The translations under genes were made by a program, and so were the position numbers. A stretch of 64,000 nt of DNA from Fluviicola sp. (GTDB lineage Bacteria; Bacteroidota; Bacteroidia; Flavobacteriales_D; Crocinitomicaceae): NCBI GenBank assembly GCA_029866325.1, contig JARWZO010000029.1:124001-188000 (forward strand), in the 5' to 3' direction. The notes below the pieces were generated by a model. The model was not told where the DNA came from. It saw only the letters and a program-made list of their open reading frames with translations, and made no database searches. The stretch's first letter is position 1. The number at the start of each line of letters is the position of its first letter. Positions 1 to 8,089 of this stretch are shown here, one piece after another.

Positions 1-246
1 ACGATTATTGAAATTTTGGATAAATACAACAAAAAAGGAACTAATGACGAGTTGATTGCTCAAATGAAAGACTTGAAAGTTGATTTCGATAAAATCGTTA
101 TTGACTATGAGTTTGTGCAACCGAAAACGGAAGCAAGCAAAAAACTCACCACTTTGCGTCATAAAACAACCGTAAAAATGGACGCGGCTCTTTTGAAAAC
201 GATCAATGAGAAAATCACTTCTATCCGTCAAAAAATCACAGCTTAA
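1..246 (+). CDS. C-terminal end of an unidentified protein (5' truncated)
   Basis: The reading frame is open from the first base of the window, so this is the last ~81 residues of a gene that begins outside. The visible part is Lys/Thr-rich and probably helical, with a charged C-terminal segment (MDAALLKTINEKITSIRQK). I see no catalytic motif and do not recognise the family. It lies 10 bp upstream of the next gene on the same strand, so the two may be cotranscribed. A TTG at 16 could in principle start a short protein, but truncation is more likely. Confidence 0.5.
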   Translation, partial: TIIEILDKYNKKGTNDELIAQMKDLKVDFDKIVIDYEFVQPKTEASKKLTTLRHKTTVKMDAALLKTINEKITSIRQKITA

Positions 247-256
247 ACACGTATTT

Positions 257-679
257 ATGAAAAAGTTAGCAGTTATTACCGCTTTGTTATTGGCATCAGC
301 AACGATGTCTTACGCGCAGGATTGTGAATCACTTGTAAAGGCGTGTGAAGTTCACTTAAAAGGAAAAAACAACAATTTCGTGTCAGACGGTCAAGTGTAT
401 ACAGCTTTCCTTGATCGTGAAAAGGCCGAATTTAAAACCACTTTTTTCGGTGGTTCTACCTATAGAATTGCAGCTACTGCAGGTGAAGATGATACGTACG
501 TTATTTTCACGGTAACCGATACAAAAGGCAACTTGTTGTTTACCAATAAGAATTATAAAAACAGTACCTATTGGGATTTTAAAGTTCCGAATACCATTCC
601 GGTGATTATTTCCACCGAATTGGACATGGACAAAAAAGTAACCGGTTGTGCCGTAATGATGATCGGTTTTAAACGTTAA
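257..679 (+). CDS. Small secreted protein of unknown function
   Basis: 140 residues beginning with a clear Sec signal peptide (MKKLAVITALLLASATMSYAQ, probable cleavage after AQ). The ATG at 257 was chosen because it places the signal peptide at the N-terminus; an upstream in-frame ATG at 206 would overlap the preceding gene and bury it. The mature part has two Cys near its start (DCESLVKAC) and a predicted beta-rich body (TFFGGSTYRIAATAGEDDTYVIFTVTD), which suggests a small beta-sandwich of the kind common in Bacteroidota periplasmic proteins. No enzymatic motif is seen. It sits just upstream of the ABC transporter at 712, 32 bp away, but a functional link is only positional. Confidence 0.7.
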   Translation: MKKLAVITALLLASATMSYAQDCESLVKACEVHLKGKNNNFVSDGQVYTAFLDREKAEFKTTFFGGSTYRIAATAGEDDTYVIFTVTDTKGNLLFTNKNYKNSTYWDFKVPNTIPVIISTELDMDKKVTGCAVMMIGFKR

Positions 680-711
680 TGCTTAGATCACCACACTAAA
701 ATAGAGTCATT

Positions 712-3700
712 ATGAGTGAACGTATACTTCGTGCATTGATGCAACTTTTTGCCATTATTGCAAAAGTTGATGAAGTTACCGACACTAGCAAAGAAGCCAT
801 TGAAAGCTCCAATGGACGAAGAATCATTGAAGGATTTTTGCGTTCGGAACTCAACAATGAACTCATACAAAAATACATTCAGCAGTTCGACGAATTTTTG
901 CTCGTTCACCACAATGGTTCTGCTAAAAAGGACGGTGAGCGCAAGCGCACATCCGTTAACTCGGTAAAAGTTTTACGCATCTGCTCGCAGATCAATGAAG
1001 AGTTGACGCAGCGTCAGAAAATGATCGTACTGATTCGTATTTTCGAATTCATTCATGCCAACGATCAGGTTCAGGAACAGGAACAAGAGTTCGTTCACAC
1101 AGTGGCTGAATCGTTCAACATTTCCGAAAAAGAATACTTACAGTTAAAAAGTTTCATTGAAGCACCAATTGCGACTATTCTTGATGAAGAGCCGTTTTTA
1201 TATGTTTCTGCGAAAGAAATGACGCTTGAAAAAGCGCAGTTTTTACCCCTGGAAGGTTTGGAAGGCACCATTCGGATCATTCGGATGGAAAGTATCAACA
1301 TCATCTTTTTCCGTCATTTCGGGCCGGATGAATTGGCTCTAAACGGTCAGATTGTTTCCAACGAACGGAATCATATCCTAAATCAGGGGTCAACTATTCG
1401 TACTACGAAAAGTGCTCCTATTTATTACAGCGATGTTATCTCTCGTTTTTTGAGTGACGGAACTCGTGAAAAAATATCCTTTCGGGTCGATCACCTGCAA
1501 TTTCACTTTAAAGGTGGAAAAGTGGGGCTTCATGAAATCAATTTTGCCGAACAATCCGGTAAATTGATTGGCGTCATGGGTGGTTCGGGTGCCGGTAAAT
1601 CGACATTTCTGAACGTATTGAACGGTAACTACACGCCAACTTTTGGATCTGTTACCATTAACGGAGTTGATCTTCACCGCGAAAAAGAACGACTGGAAGG
1701 TGTGATTGGTTTTGTGAGTCAGGATGATTTGCTCATTGAGGAATTGTCGGTTTTCCAAAACCTGTATTTCAACGCCAAACTCTGCTTCAACGATTTGACC
1801 GAAAAACAGATCAAAAAGAAGGTCATCGATTTGCTTTCGAACATCGGACTGAATGAAGTGAGAAATCTGAAAGTAGGAAGTCCGCTGGAAAAAACCATTT
1901 CAGGAGGTCAGCGTAAACGCTTGAATATTGCCCTGGAATTGATCCGTGAACCGGCCGTTTTATACGTCGATGAACCAACTTCGGGATTATCATCGCGCGA
2001 TTCGGAGAACATCATGGACATGCTCAAAGAGCTTGCTCTGAAAGGAAAGCTCATTTTTGTGGTCATTCACCAGCCTTCTTCTGATATCTTTAAGATGTTT
2101 GACAAGTTGTTGATCTTGGATCAGGGTGGTTATCCGATTTTTGATGGAAATCCGATTGACGCAGTGGTTTACTTCAAAACACATGTTCACCACGCCAATG
2201 CCAACGAACGTGAATGCCCGATTTGCGGTAATGTGAACCCGGAACAGATTTTTAATATTATTGAGTCGAAAGTTGTCGACGAATACGGAAATCAAACCAA
2301 GTACCGCAAAGTTCCACCGAAAGAATGGAATCAGCGCTTTTTGGAAAACAATACCATTACAGAAAATACGGAACAACTTGATCCTGTAAAAGGAAGCTCT
2401 AAAATTGCCAACAAATGGTCGCAGTTCAGGGTATTCTTCCTGCGCGATGTGTTGAGTAAACTTGCCAACAAACAATACATGCTCATCAACATGCTGGAAG
2501 CTCCGGTATTGGCATTGATTCTGGCATTTTTCGTGAAGTTCTTCAACTACAAAGCCGGAGGAAATTCCAAGTACGTCTTTTATCAGAACGAAAACATTCC
2601 GCAATACCTCTTTATATCGGTGGTGGTTGCTTTATTTCTAGGCTTGACTGTTGCAGCAGAAGAAATCATCAAAGACAAAAAAATCCTGAAACGCGAGAGT
2701 TTCTTGAATTTATCTCGTGCCAGTTACCTGTGGTCGAAAATCTCGATCATGTTTATTATTTCAGGTATTCAAACACTTTTCTTTGTGTTGTTCGGAAACC
2801 TGATTCTAGAAATTCAAGGATTGTGGTGGCAGTATTGGTTGGTGTTGTTCTCTACTTCGTGTATGGCGAACGCGCTTGGATTGAATATTTCATCTGCTTT
2901 CAATTCGGCGAAGGTGATCTACATTACCGTTCCTTTGCTGATTATTCCGCAATTGTTGTTTAGTGGTGTCATCGTGAAATTCGACAAGCTCCACCCTATT
3001 TTCTCCCGTACCAATGAAGTTCCATGGATCGGAAACGCAATGGCATCACGTTGGGCTTATGAAGCATTGGCTGTGACATCGGCAAAAGACAATTATCATG
3101 AGGCGAAACTCTTTGAGTGGAATCAATTGAAGAGTGCCAGTGGTTGGAAACGCGATTATTGGTTGCCGGAGATGAAAAATCAACTCAACCTGCTTGCCAA
3201 TAAAAAAACGAGCTTTCAAGATTTTGAACATGCCAAGCGTATTTTAAGCAATGAAATCATAAAGGAAACCGAGCGCTGGGCAAATCTGGAATGCAAGGAT
3301 TGTTTAGAGTCATTGGAGAAATTGCACAAAGGCATTCCTGGAGGTGGCTCCGCACAAGTAAACATTGGGTCTTTCTTAGACATGATGAAAAAACAGTACA
3401 ACAAATCCTACAATGACTATTCGGATAGTTTGGATACCTACATAGCCAAATTGGGCGACAAGGAATTTCAGGCAAGTCAGAATGAATTCATGAACGAAAG
3501 TTTGCAGGATTTGGTGACCAACCGAACCGAAGTTCAAAAAATACTGATTACCGAAGACGAATTGATCCAAAAAGACGATCCGTTATACATTGATCCGGTT
3601 GGCATGCGTTTCCTGGATGCTCCGTTTTATGCTCACAAAAAGTATTTCTTAGGAATCGGAATCGACACGTTCTGGGCCAATGTGATCGTATTGTGGCTCA

Positions 3701-3804
3701 TGACCGTTGCGATGATCATTGCGCTTTACTTTGACTTACTGAAAAAACTACTTGACTTCAGTGAACGAATCAAGATCCCGATCTTGAGCAAGAGCAAGAA
3801 GTGA
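712..3804 (+). CDS. TerB-like/ABC-2 fusion transporter (ATP-binding and permease in one chain)
   Basis: 1030 residues. Order of parts: an N-terminal helical region (about 1-150) resembling TerB/DjlA-type tellurite-resistance domains; a beta-rich stretch (about 160-240) that could be FHA-like; an ABCG-type ATPase with Walker A GGSGAGKST near 290, signature SGGQRKR near 397 and Walker B VLYVDEPTSG near 417; then an ABC-2 type membrane domain with about five hydrophobic segments between 585 and 790 and a final one near 1000. A CxxC pair (CPICG) follows the ATPase, and another (CKDC) lies in the large region between the last membrane spans. The domain order ATPase-then-permease is that of ABCG half-transporters, which dimerise. 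The substrate is unknown. Similar long proteins occur in Bacteroidota. Confidence 0.88.
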   Translation: MSERILRALMQLFAIIAKVDEVTDTSKEAIESSNGRRIIEGFLRSELNNELIQKYIQQFDEFLLVHHNGSAKKDGERKRTSVNSVKVLRICSQINEELTQRQKMIVLIRIFEFIHANDQVQEQEQEFVHTVAESFNISEKEYLQLKSFIEAPIATILDEEPFLYVSAKEMTLEKAQFLPLEGLEGTIRIIRMESINIIFFRHFGPDELALNGQIVSNERNHILNQGSTIRTTKSAPIYYSDVISRFLSDGTREKISFRVDHLQFHFKGGKVGLHEINFAEQSGKLIGVMGGSGAGKSTFLNVLNGNYTPTFGSVTINGVDLHREKERLEGVIGFVSQDDLLIEELSVFQNLYFNAKLCFNDLTEKQIKKKVIDLLSNIGLNEVRNLKVGSPLEKTISGGQRKRLNIALELIREPAVLYVDEPTSGLSSRDSENIMDMLKELALKGKLIFVVIHQPSSDIFKMFDKLLILDQGGYPIFDGNPIDAVVYFKTHVHHANANERECPICGNVNPEQIFNIIESKVVDEYGNQTKYRKVPPKEWNQRFLENNTITENTEQLDPVKGSSKIANKWSQFRVFFLRDVLSKLANKQYMLINMLEAPVLALILAFFVKFFNYKAGGNSKYVFYQNENIPQYLFISVVVALFLGLTVAAEEIIKDKKILKRESFLNLSRASYLWSKISIMFIISGIQTLFFVLFGNLILEIQGLWWQYWLVLFSTSCMANALGLNISSAFNSAKVIYITVPLLIIPQLLFSGVIVKFDKLHPIFSRTNEVPWIGNAMASRWAYEALAVTSAKDNYHEAKLFEWNQLKSASGWKRDYWLPEMKNQLNLLANKKTSFQDFEHAKRILSNEIIKETERWANLECKDCLESLEKLHKGIPGGGSAQVNIGSFLDMMKKQYNKSYNDYSDSLDTYIAKLGDKEFQASQNEFMNESLQDLVTNRTEVQKILITEDELIQKDDPLYIDPVGMRFLDAPFYAHKKYFLGIGIDTFWANVIVLWLMTVAMIIALYFDLLKKLLDFSERIKIPILSKSKK

Positions 3805-3844
3805 TTTGGGAATTAACCCGTTTTTAGTCAATCCAGATCAATTG

Positions 3845-3928
3845 GAGTAAACAATATACCTAACTCCCTTCTGAGTAAACAATATAGCTAACTCCTTTTT
3901 GAGTAAATAATATAGCTAACTTGTTAGA
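3845..3928. repeat. Three 28-bp tandem repeats
   Basis: Three consecutive 28-bp units start at 3845, 3873 and 3901. Each begins GAGTAAAcAATATAgCTAAC and ends in a short pyrimidine-rich tail; units 1 and 2 differ at few positions, and the third diverges at its end. They lie between the ABC transporter stop and the convergent hydrolase gene. No hairpin is evident. The rest of 3805-4006 holds nothing I recognise. Confidence 0.85.
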
Positions 3929-4006
3929 TGAGATTCAACTTAGATAAAATGGTCCTTTTGGTAAACCCAAGAAAGTCTAATTTCCATCAAAATCTCTTAA
4001 ACATGC

Positions 4007-4804
4007 TCACTTATTCAGCGCATCATACTTTTTTGACCATGTTTCATAAATGGCTTTCTTCTTTGGAAAAACCTCATTGTATTTGTTGATGTCTTTCTTT
4101 TTAAGGTCTTTAAACCACCAATTATTGATGTATCGTTCAGTCCAATGATCTGCACCATCCTGATCTGCGAATCCTTTTGCGGTTAGTTTACCGCACATAA
4201 AATCAAGAAATCCTTCATTGTTTTCAAACGCAGCAAACATCCGGTATTTTACGCTATCCTTTCTACAAAACTGTCCTACAAATAAATGATCCATTCCTGG
4301 CCATTTCCCCGAATCGGTTTGAACACCGCCATAATTGTAATGCCCGGCACTACTGAAATTTATTCCGTCTTTATGACTCGATTCGGCTCCCAACACAACA
4401 AAAACAGCTTTCGCAATGGCAGTATCATACTTTGCATTGAGGTACTGAACAGCCGCTTTGAATGAAAGTAACGTTGGTTCGTAGGTATCGAAAACCGGTA
4501 GGTTTTTGTAGTTAGTTGTACACATGCTACCTGAGCCAACAGCTGGTGCAGGTTTCACCGGAGTTGCCGTTTCCAAACCAAGAGCTGTTAACGTATCTTT
4601 TCCAACTTCTCCATCAACATTTAGTCCTTTGTCAGCCTGAAACTTACGAACCATAGCATCGGTTGTTGGTCCGAAATTTTCGCTAAATGCCGCTGTTGTC
4701 CAACAACCGTTGTTTTTAAGTGCTTGTTGAATTTTAATGATCTCAGGACTTATATCTCCCTTCTTGTAATATCCTCTAGTATGCAATTTAATTTCGTTTG
4801 ACAT
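4007..4804 (-). CDS. Leaderless peptidoglycan-binding protein with glucosaminidase/lysozyme-like C-domain
   Basis: 265 residues. Residues 1-75 form a PG_binding_1 domain (GYYKKGD...IIKIQQALKNNG, FGPTTDAMVRKFQ, LNVDGEVGKDTLTALGL). After a short Ala/Pro linker, residues about 105-260 form an all-alpha hydrolase-like domain with a candidate acidic catalytic residue in VLGAESSHKDG and a conserved-looking HYNYGGVQTDSGKW segment; this resembles GH73/lysozyme folds, but the family is not certain. There is no signal peptide or lipobox: the protein starts MSNEIKL. The N-terminal 75 residues and the short 5' flank closely match the next gene upstream (4862-5782), pointing to tandem duplication followed by exchange of the catalytic part. 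Confidence 0.75.
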   Translation of the reverse strand: MSNEIKLHTRGYYKKGDISPEIIKIQQALKNNGCWTTAAFSENFGPTTDAMVRKFQADKGLNVDGEVGKDTLTALGLETATPVKPAPAVGSGSMCTTNYKNLPVFDTYEPTLLSFKAAVQYLNAKYDTAIAKAVFVVLGAESSHKDGINFSSAGHYNYGGVQTDSGKWPGMDHLFVGQFCRKDSVKYRMFAAFENNEGFLDFMCGKLTAKGFADQDGADHWTERYINNWWFKDLKKKDINKYNEVFPKKKAIYETWSKKYDALNK

Positions 4805-4861
4805 AATATTCAGTGTTTTAATGAGTAGTTCAGAGCTCTTATAAGTTCAATTGATCACATA

Positions 4862-5782
4862 TCAAGTCTTCGAATTATCTGTTTCAGCATTTTTATTGAG
4901 TAGTGAACTTTTATTCAATTTTACAGCATCCAGGTTCATATCAGCAGCTGTAAAAACATCATTCGGATTGTCTGCATAATCTTCCGGTAAAAAATAACCT
5001 ACCACCGTTTGGTTGTAATCACCGTTGGGTGATCTGTTAGAGAACTTCAAGCTATTTCCTTGATTTCCTCCGAGAACCACAATTTTATTGTCGGAAGTTT
5101 TGCCATAATAAAATCCAACATGCCCACCATCATTGCTTTTCCAGACAACAATACAACCAAAAACGGGCGTTTGAATTTTTCGCATTCCGGATTTTCTGTC
5201 GCCTTCCTTTCCACCATTCCAATCGTAAGCTGGGTCAAATTCACGCGCTCTACATGTACTCGGATTGGCGAAACCGGCTTTCTGCAAAACCCAACTGGCA
5301 AATGCAGCGCACCAAGAAAATTTTGTTGGATCGGTATTCGGAGTCACCGCCTCGTTTTTAATGCTAAAGTACGCGCTCTTGATTCGTGCATTCAATGGAT
5401 TTTTTGATTCATCATGTCCGCCGTAATTTTTGGCTTCTTCCAAAACGACTTTCATCCAAGGCGCTCTTCCGTCAATTGTTACAGTAGGATTTACTTCCGG
5501 TTCAGTTGTGTTTACTTCCTCCACAATTGGCTGACTTCCTGCGGCAGATTGAAGTCCTAACAATTTCAAGGTGTTTTTCCCTACCCTTCCATCAACTCCT
5601 AGTCCATTATCGGTTTGAAACTTTCGAACCATCGAATCGGTTGTTGGCCCGAAATTCTCACTGAATGCGGCATCTGTCCAATAGCCATTGCTTTTAAGTG
5701 CTGTTTGAATCTTGATGATATCAGGGTTGTTATCTCCCTTTTCGTAATATCCTTTTGCTGGTAATTTAATTTCGTTTGACAT
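4862..5782 (-). CDS. Leaderless peptidoglycan-binding protein with TIGR02594/CHAP-like cysteine peptidase domain
   Basis: 306 residues. Residues 1-73 are a PG_binding_1 domain nearly the same as in the neighbouring gene. A Pro/Glu/Thr linker leads to a cysteine amidase-like domain (about 107-270) of the TIGR02594/NlpC-P60-CHAP type: the candidate nucleophile is the Cys in FSWCAAFASWVL near residue 158 and the candidate His lies in GGHVGFYYG near 218. A 35-residue polar tail follows. There is no signal peptide, which is unusual for a wall hydrolase and suggests release by lysis, a phage-like particle or a contractile injection system; no such apparatus is visible in this window. It is the upstream gene of the pair on the minus strand, 57 bp before the 4804 start. 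Confidence 0.8.
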   Translation of the reverse strand: MSNEIKLPAKGYYEKGDNNPDIIKIQTALKSNGYWTDAAFSENFGPTTDSMVRKFQTDNGLGVDGRVGKNTLKLLGLQSAAGSQPIVEEVNTTEPEVNPTVTIDGRAPWMKVVLEEAKNYGGHDESKNPLNARIKSAYFSIKNEAVTPNTDPTKFSWCAAFASWVLQKAGFANPSTCRAREFDPAYDWNGGKEGDRKSGMRKIQTPVFGCIVVWKSNDGGHVGFYYGKTSDNKIVVLGGNQGNSLKFSNRSPNGDYNQTVVGYFLPEDYADNPNDVFTAADMNLDAVKLNKSSLLNKNAETDNSKT

Positions 5783-5921
5783 CCTATTCAGTGTTTATTA
5801 GTGGTTTAAACTGTAGTAAGATTAGTCAATTTTACCAAAAAACCAAAATATTATATACTCAGTTCGATGATAACCTCAGAAAAACAATAGTCATCCTAGC
5901 ATTTTCTGTGAAAAATGAATC

Positions 5922-5952
5922 ACAAAAAAAAGCGCACCGTTTCCGATACGCT
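5922..5952 (-). terminator. Intrinsic terminator of fabG
   Basis: Read on the minus strand, a 9-bp stem (AGCGTATCG / CGGTGCGCT with G-U pairs) closes a GAAA tetraloop and is followed by a run of eight T. It lies 23 bp after the fabG stop. Confidence 0.85.
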
Positions 5953-5974
5953 TCCTCTTCTATAATTTGAATGA

Positions 5975-6721
5975 TTACATCAACATTCCTCCACACACGT
6001 GAAGTGTTTGACCTGTAATGTATGCCGACATATCCGAAGCTAAAAAAACCGTAGCATCTGCCACGTCTTTCGGCGAACCTCCGCGTTTCAACGGAATTGA
6101 GTTACGCCATTCTTCTACTACTTTTTGGTCCAAAGCACCGGTCATTTCCGTTTCGATGAATCCTGGAGCGATGGCGTTGCAACGAATGTTACGTGAACCC
6201 AACTCTTGTGCTACCGATTTCGTGAAACCGATTAATCCTGCTTTTGAAGCCGCGTAGTTTGATTGGCCTGCGTTTCCGCTCACACCAACTACCGAAGACA
6301 TATTGATAATGGAACCTGAACGTGCTTTCAACATTGGTCGTTGCACTGCTTTGGTCAAGTTAAATGCCGATTTCAAGTTGGTATTGATCACGTCATCCCA
6401 CTGTTGTTCTGTCATACGCATCAACAAAGTATCGCGTGTAATTCCGGCGTTGTTTACCAACACATCGATGGTACCGAAAGCAGCAACCACATCATCAACC
6501 AATTGTTGAGCTTGATCAAAATTTCCTGCATCCGATTTAAAGCCTTTGGCTACACCACCGTTAGCTGTCAACTCTGCCTCCAATGCTTGTGCTTTTTCTT
6601 CAGAAGAAAGGTAGGTAAACGCAACTGTTGCCCCTTGTTTCACACATTCCTCGGCAATTGATTTCCCAATTCCACGCGAAGCTCCGGTAATCAACACCAC
6701 TTTATTGTCCAATAATCCCAT
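5975..6721 (-). CDS. fabG: 3-oxoacyl-[acyl-carrier-protein] reductase
   Basis: 248 residues, the normal length for FabG. This short-chain dehydrogenase reduces 3-ketoacyl-ACP with NADPH in the elongation cycle of type II fatty-acid synthesis. The Rossmann glycine motif TGASRGIGKS is near residue 13; NNAG is near 90; the catalytic Ser (INMSSVVG) near 140 and Tyr/Lys (SNYAASKAG) near 155 are present; the C-terminal YITGQTLHVCGGM is typical. It is monocistronic here, with a strong terminator just downstream. Other SDR reductases cannot be excluded completely, but the length and motifs match FabG closely. Confidence 0.93.
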   Translation of the reverse strand: MGLLDNKVVLITGASRGIGKSIAEECVKQGATVAFTYLSSEEKAQALEAELTANGGVAKGFKSDAGNFDQAQQLVDDVVAAFGTIDVLVNNAGITRDTLLMRMTEQQWDDVINTNLKSAFNLTKAVQRPMLKARSGSIINMSSVVGVSGNAGQSNYAASKAGLIGFTKSVAQELGSRNIRCNAIAPGFIETEMTGALDQKVVEEWRNSIPLKRGGSPKDVADATVFLASDMSAYITGQTLHVCGGMLM

Positions 6722-6886
6722 GCTGTTTTTTTATTTGGGGGTAAAGATAATGTCTTGACTTGATTTTGAGCGATCAGGTTGTTTTTTTTCGGAGGGACGA
6801 CATTTGTTAATTCATCTTAACAGCACACTTCTTTTTCAAGTCTATCGTTATCTTGCCGGGGCATTCAACAAGCTCTGTGAGAACTC

Positions 6887-7279
6887 ATGAAAAAACAGCA
6901 ACAACCTTTTTCTACTTCCAAACGATTCGGTAGTTTTATCTATGCCTTTAACGGTTTACGTGTTTTGGTTCGGGAAGAGCACAATTCATGGATTCACGTA
7001 GCCGCCGCGATTGTGGCAATTGTTCTCGGATTTATCTTTCACATCTCGACCTACGAATGGATCGCCATTGCTTTCGCTATTGGTTTGGTAATCGCTTTAG
7101 AGATTGTAAACTCAGCCATTGAGAACCTCGCTGACTTCGTTTCTCCGGAACGCCACGATTCCATCAAAAAAATAAAAGATTTAGCCGCAGCAGCCGTGTT
7201 GGTCGGAGCAATTACCGCGTTAGCTGTCGCACTCATTATTTTCCTACCTAAAATCATCGCTTATGCTTGCCCAGCTTAG
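6887..7279 (+). CDS. Diacylglycerol/undecaprenol kinase family membrane protein
   Basis: 130 residues. It belongs to the small trimeric integral-membrane lipid kinases (DgkA family), which phosphorylate diacylglycerol or undecaprenol. An N-terminal amphipathic stretch (FIYAFNGLRVLVREEHNSW) is followed by three hydrophobic helices. The catalytic signature is visible as ALEIVNSAIENLADFV near residues 68-83, and KKIKDLAAAAVL precedes the last helix. The gene overlaps the next one by 17 bp, so the two are translationally coupled. In Gram-negatives lacking classical DgkA the substrate is often undecaprenol, which would link it to cell-wall lipid recycling; this is inference. Confidence 0.88.
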   Translation: MKKQQQPFSTSKRFGSFIYAFNGLRVLVREEHNSWIHVAAAIVAIVLGFIFHISTYEWIAIAFAIGLVIALEIVNSAIENLADFVSPERHDSIKKIKDLAAAAVLVGAITALAVALIIFLPKIIAYACPA

Positions 7280-7931
7280 AACACACAACCGATTGCACGA
7301 AAGTATTTTGTTATTCGTAATGACGCTTTGTTGTTTCGGACTTTCCTTGTTTAGAATCTACATCACCGACTCGCGTGCGTTTCTGTTTCTCAACTGGAAC
7401 TTATTTCTGGCTTTTATTCCGTGGGCGCTTTCGAGTTTTATGATTATCAATCCGGCATTGCAACAGCGCAAAGGAATGATCTTGCTATTAGTGGGTGCTT
7501 GGTTGTTGTTTTTTCCGAATGCTCCTTACATTTTCACCGATTTGTTCCACTTACACGATCATACCTCTATTCCTATTTGGTTTGATTTGGTGCTGATTCT
7601 AGCTTACGCCTGGACAGGATTGCTCTTCGGTTTCCTGAGTTTGTGGGATATGGAAAAAATACTTCGACCGTTCATTCGGAAACCACGACTCAACTTATTA
7701 ATAGGCGGTTTTTTGTTTCTGAGTGCTTTTGGTATTTACCTCGGTCGTTACCTTCGCTGGAACAGCTGGGATATTCTTTCTAAGCCAAGTGCTTTGTTGG
7801 GAGACGTCGGTGATCGGTTCATTCACCCATTTGATCATCCACGAACATGGGGTGTAACCTTTTTCATGGGATTGCTGCTGAACCTGATTTATTGGTCGTT
7901 TAAGTTGATTCGGAAACGAGAAAATGCTTGA
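7263..7931 (+). CDS. DUF1361 membrane protein
   Basis: 222 residues with six or seven hydrophobic segments. The segment WLLFFPNAPYIFTDLFHL near residue 80 is characteristic of DUF1361, a family of inner-membrane proteins of unknown function in Bacteroidota, Firmicutes and cyanobacteria. The start overlaps the 3' end of the lipid-kinase gene. The last codons (Asn-Ala-stop, AATGCTTGA) lie inside the left arm of an intergenic inverted repeat, so the extreme C-terminus may have been set by insertion of that element. Confidence 0.85.
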   Translation: MLAQLRTHNRLHESILLFVMTLCCFGLSLFRIYITDSRAFLFLNWNLFLAFIPWALSSFMIINPALQQRKGMILLLVGAWLLFFPNAPYIFTDLFHLHDHTSIPIWFDLVLILAYAWTGLLFGFLSLWDMEKILRPFIRKPRLNLLIGGFLFLSAFGIYLGRYLRWNSWDILSKPSALLGDVGDRFIHPFDHPRTWGVTFFMGLLLNLIYWSFKLIRKRENA

Positions 7932-8080
7932 TGTTGGATTTTTGATCGCGCCAAAGGCGGACGCGGTGTTGGATTGGATTCTGGAAGGGATGAAAACCTT
8001 GGGAACAAAAACAGATTATAGTAAGAAGGTAAAATTTTAGTTCTTAGGAAGAACCTAATCAAAAATCAAGCATCAAACAT
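7923..8080. repeat. Imperfect inverted-repeat element (AATGCTTGATG type)
   Basis: The left arm (7923-7946, TGCTTGATGTTGGATTTTTG) and right arm (8058-8080, ATCAAAAATCAAGCATCAAA) are imperfect inverted copies about 110 bp apart. The element fills the gap between two convergent genes and resembles those at 28507 and 56179. It has no coding content. Confidence 0.6.
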
Positions 8081-8089
8081 CGACAAGCA

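Noticed and set aside
1990-2604. Long antisense ORF (204 aa) inside the ABC transporter gene
   Set aside because: The plus-strand gene has complete ABC motifs across the same interval; the antisense translation shows no domain and is a product of codon bias.
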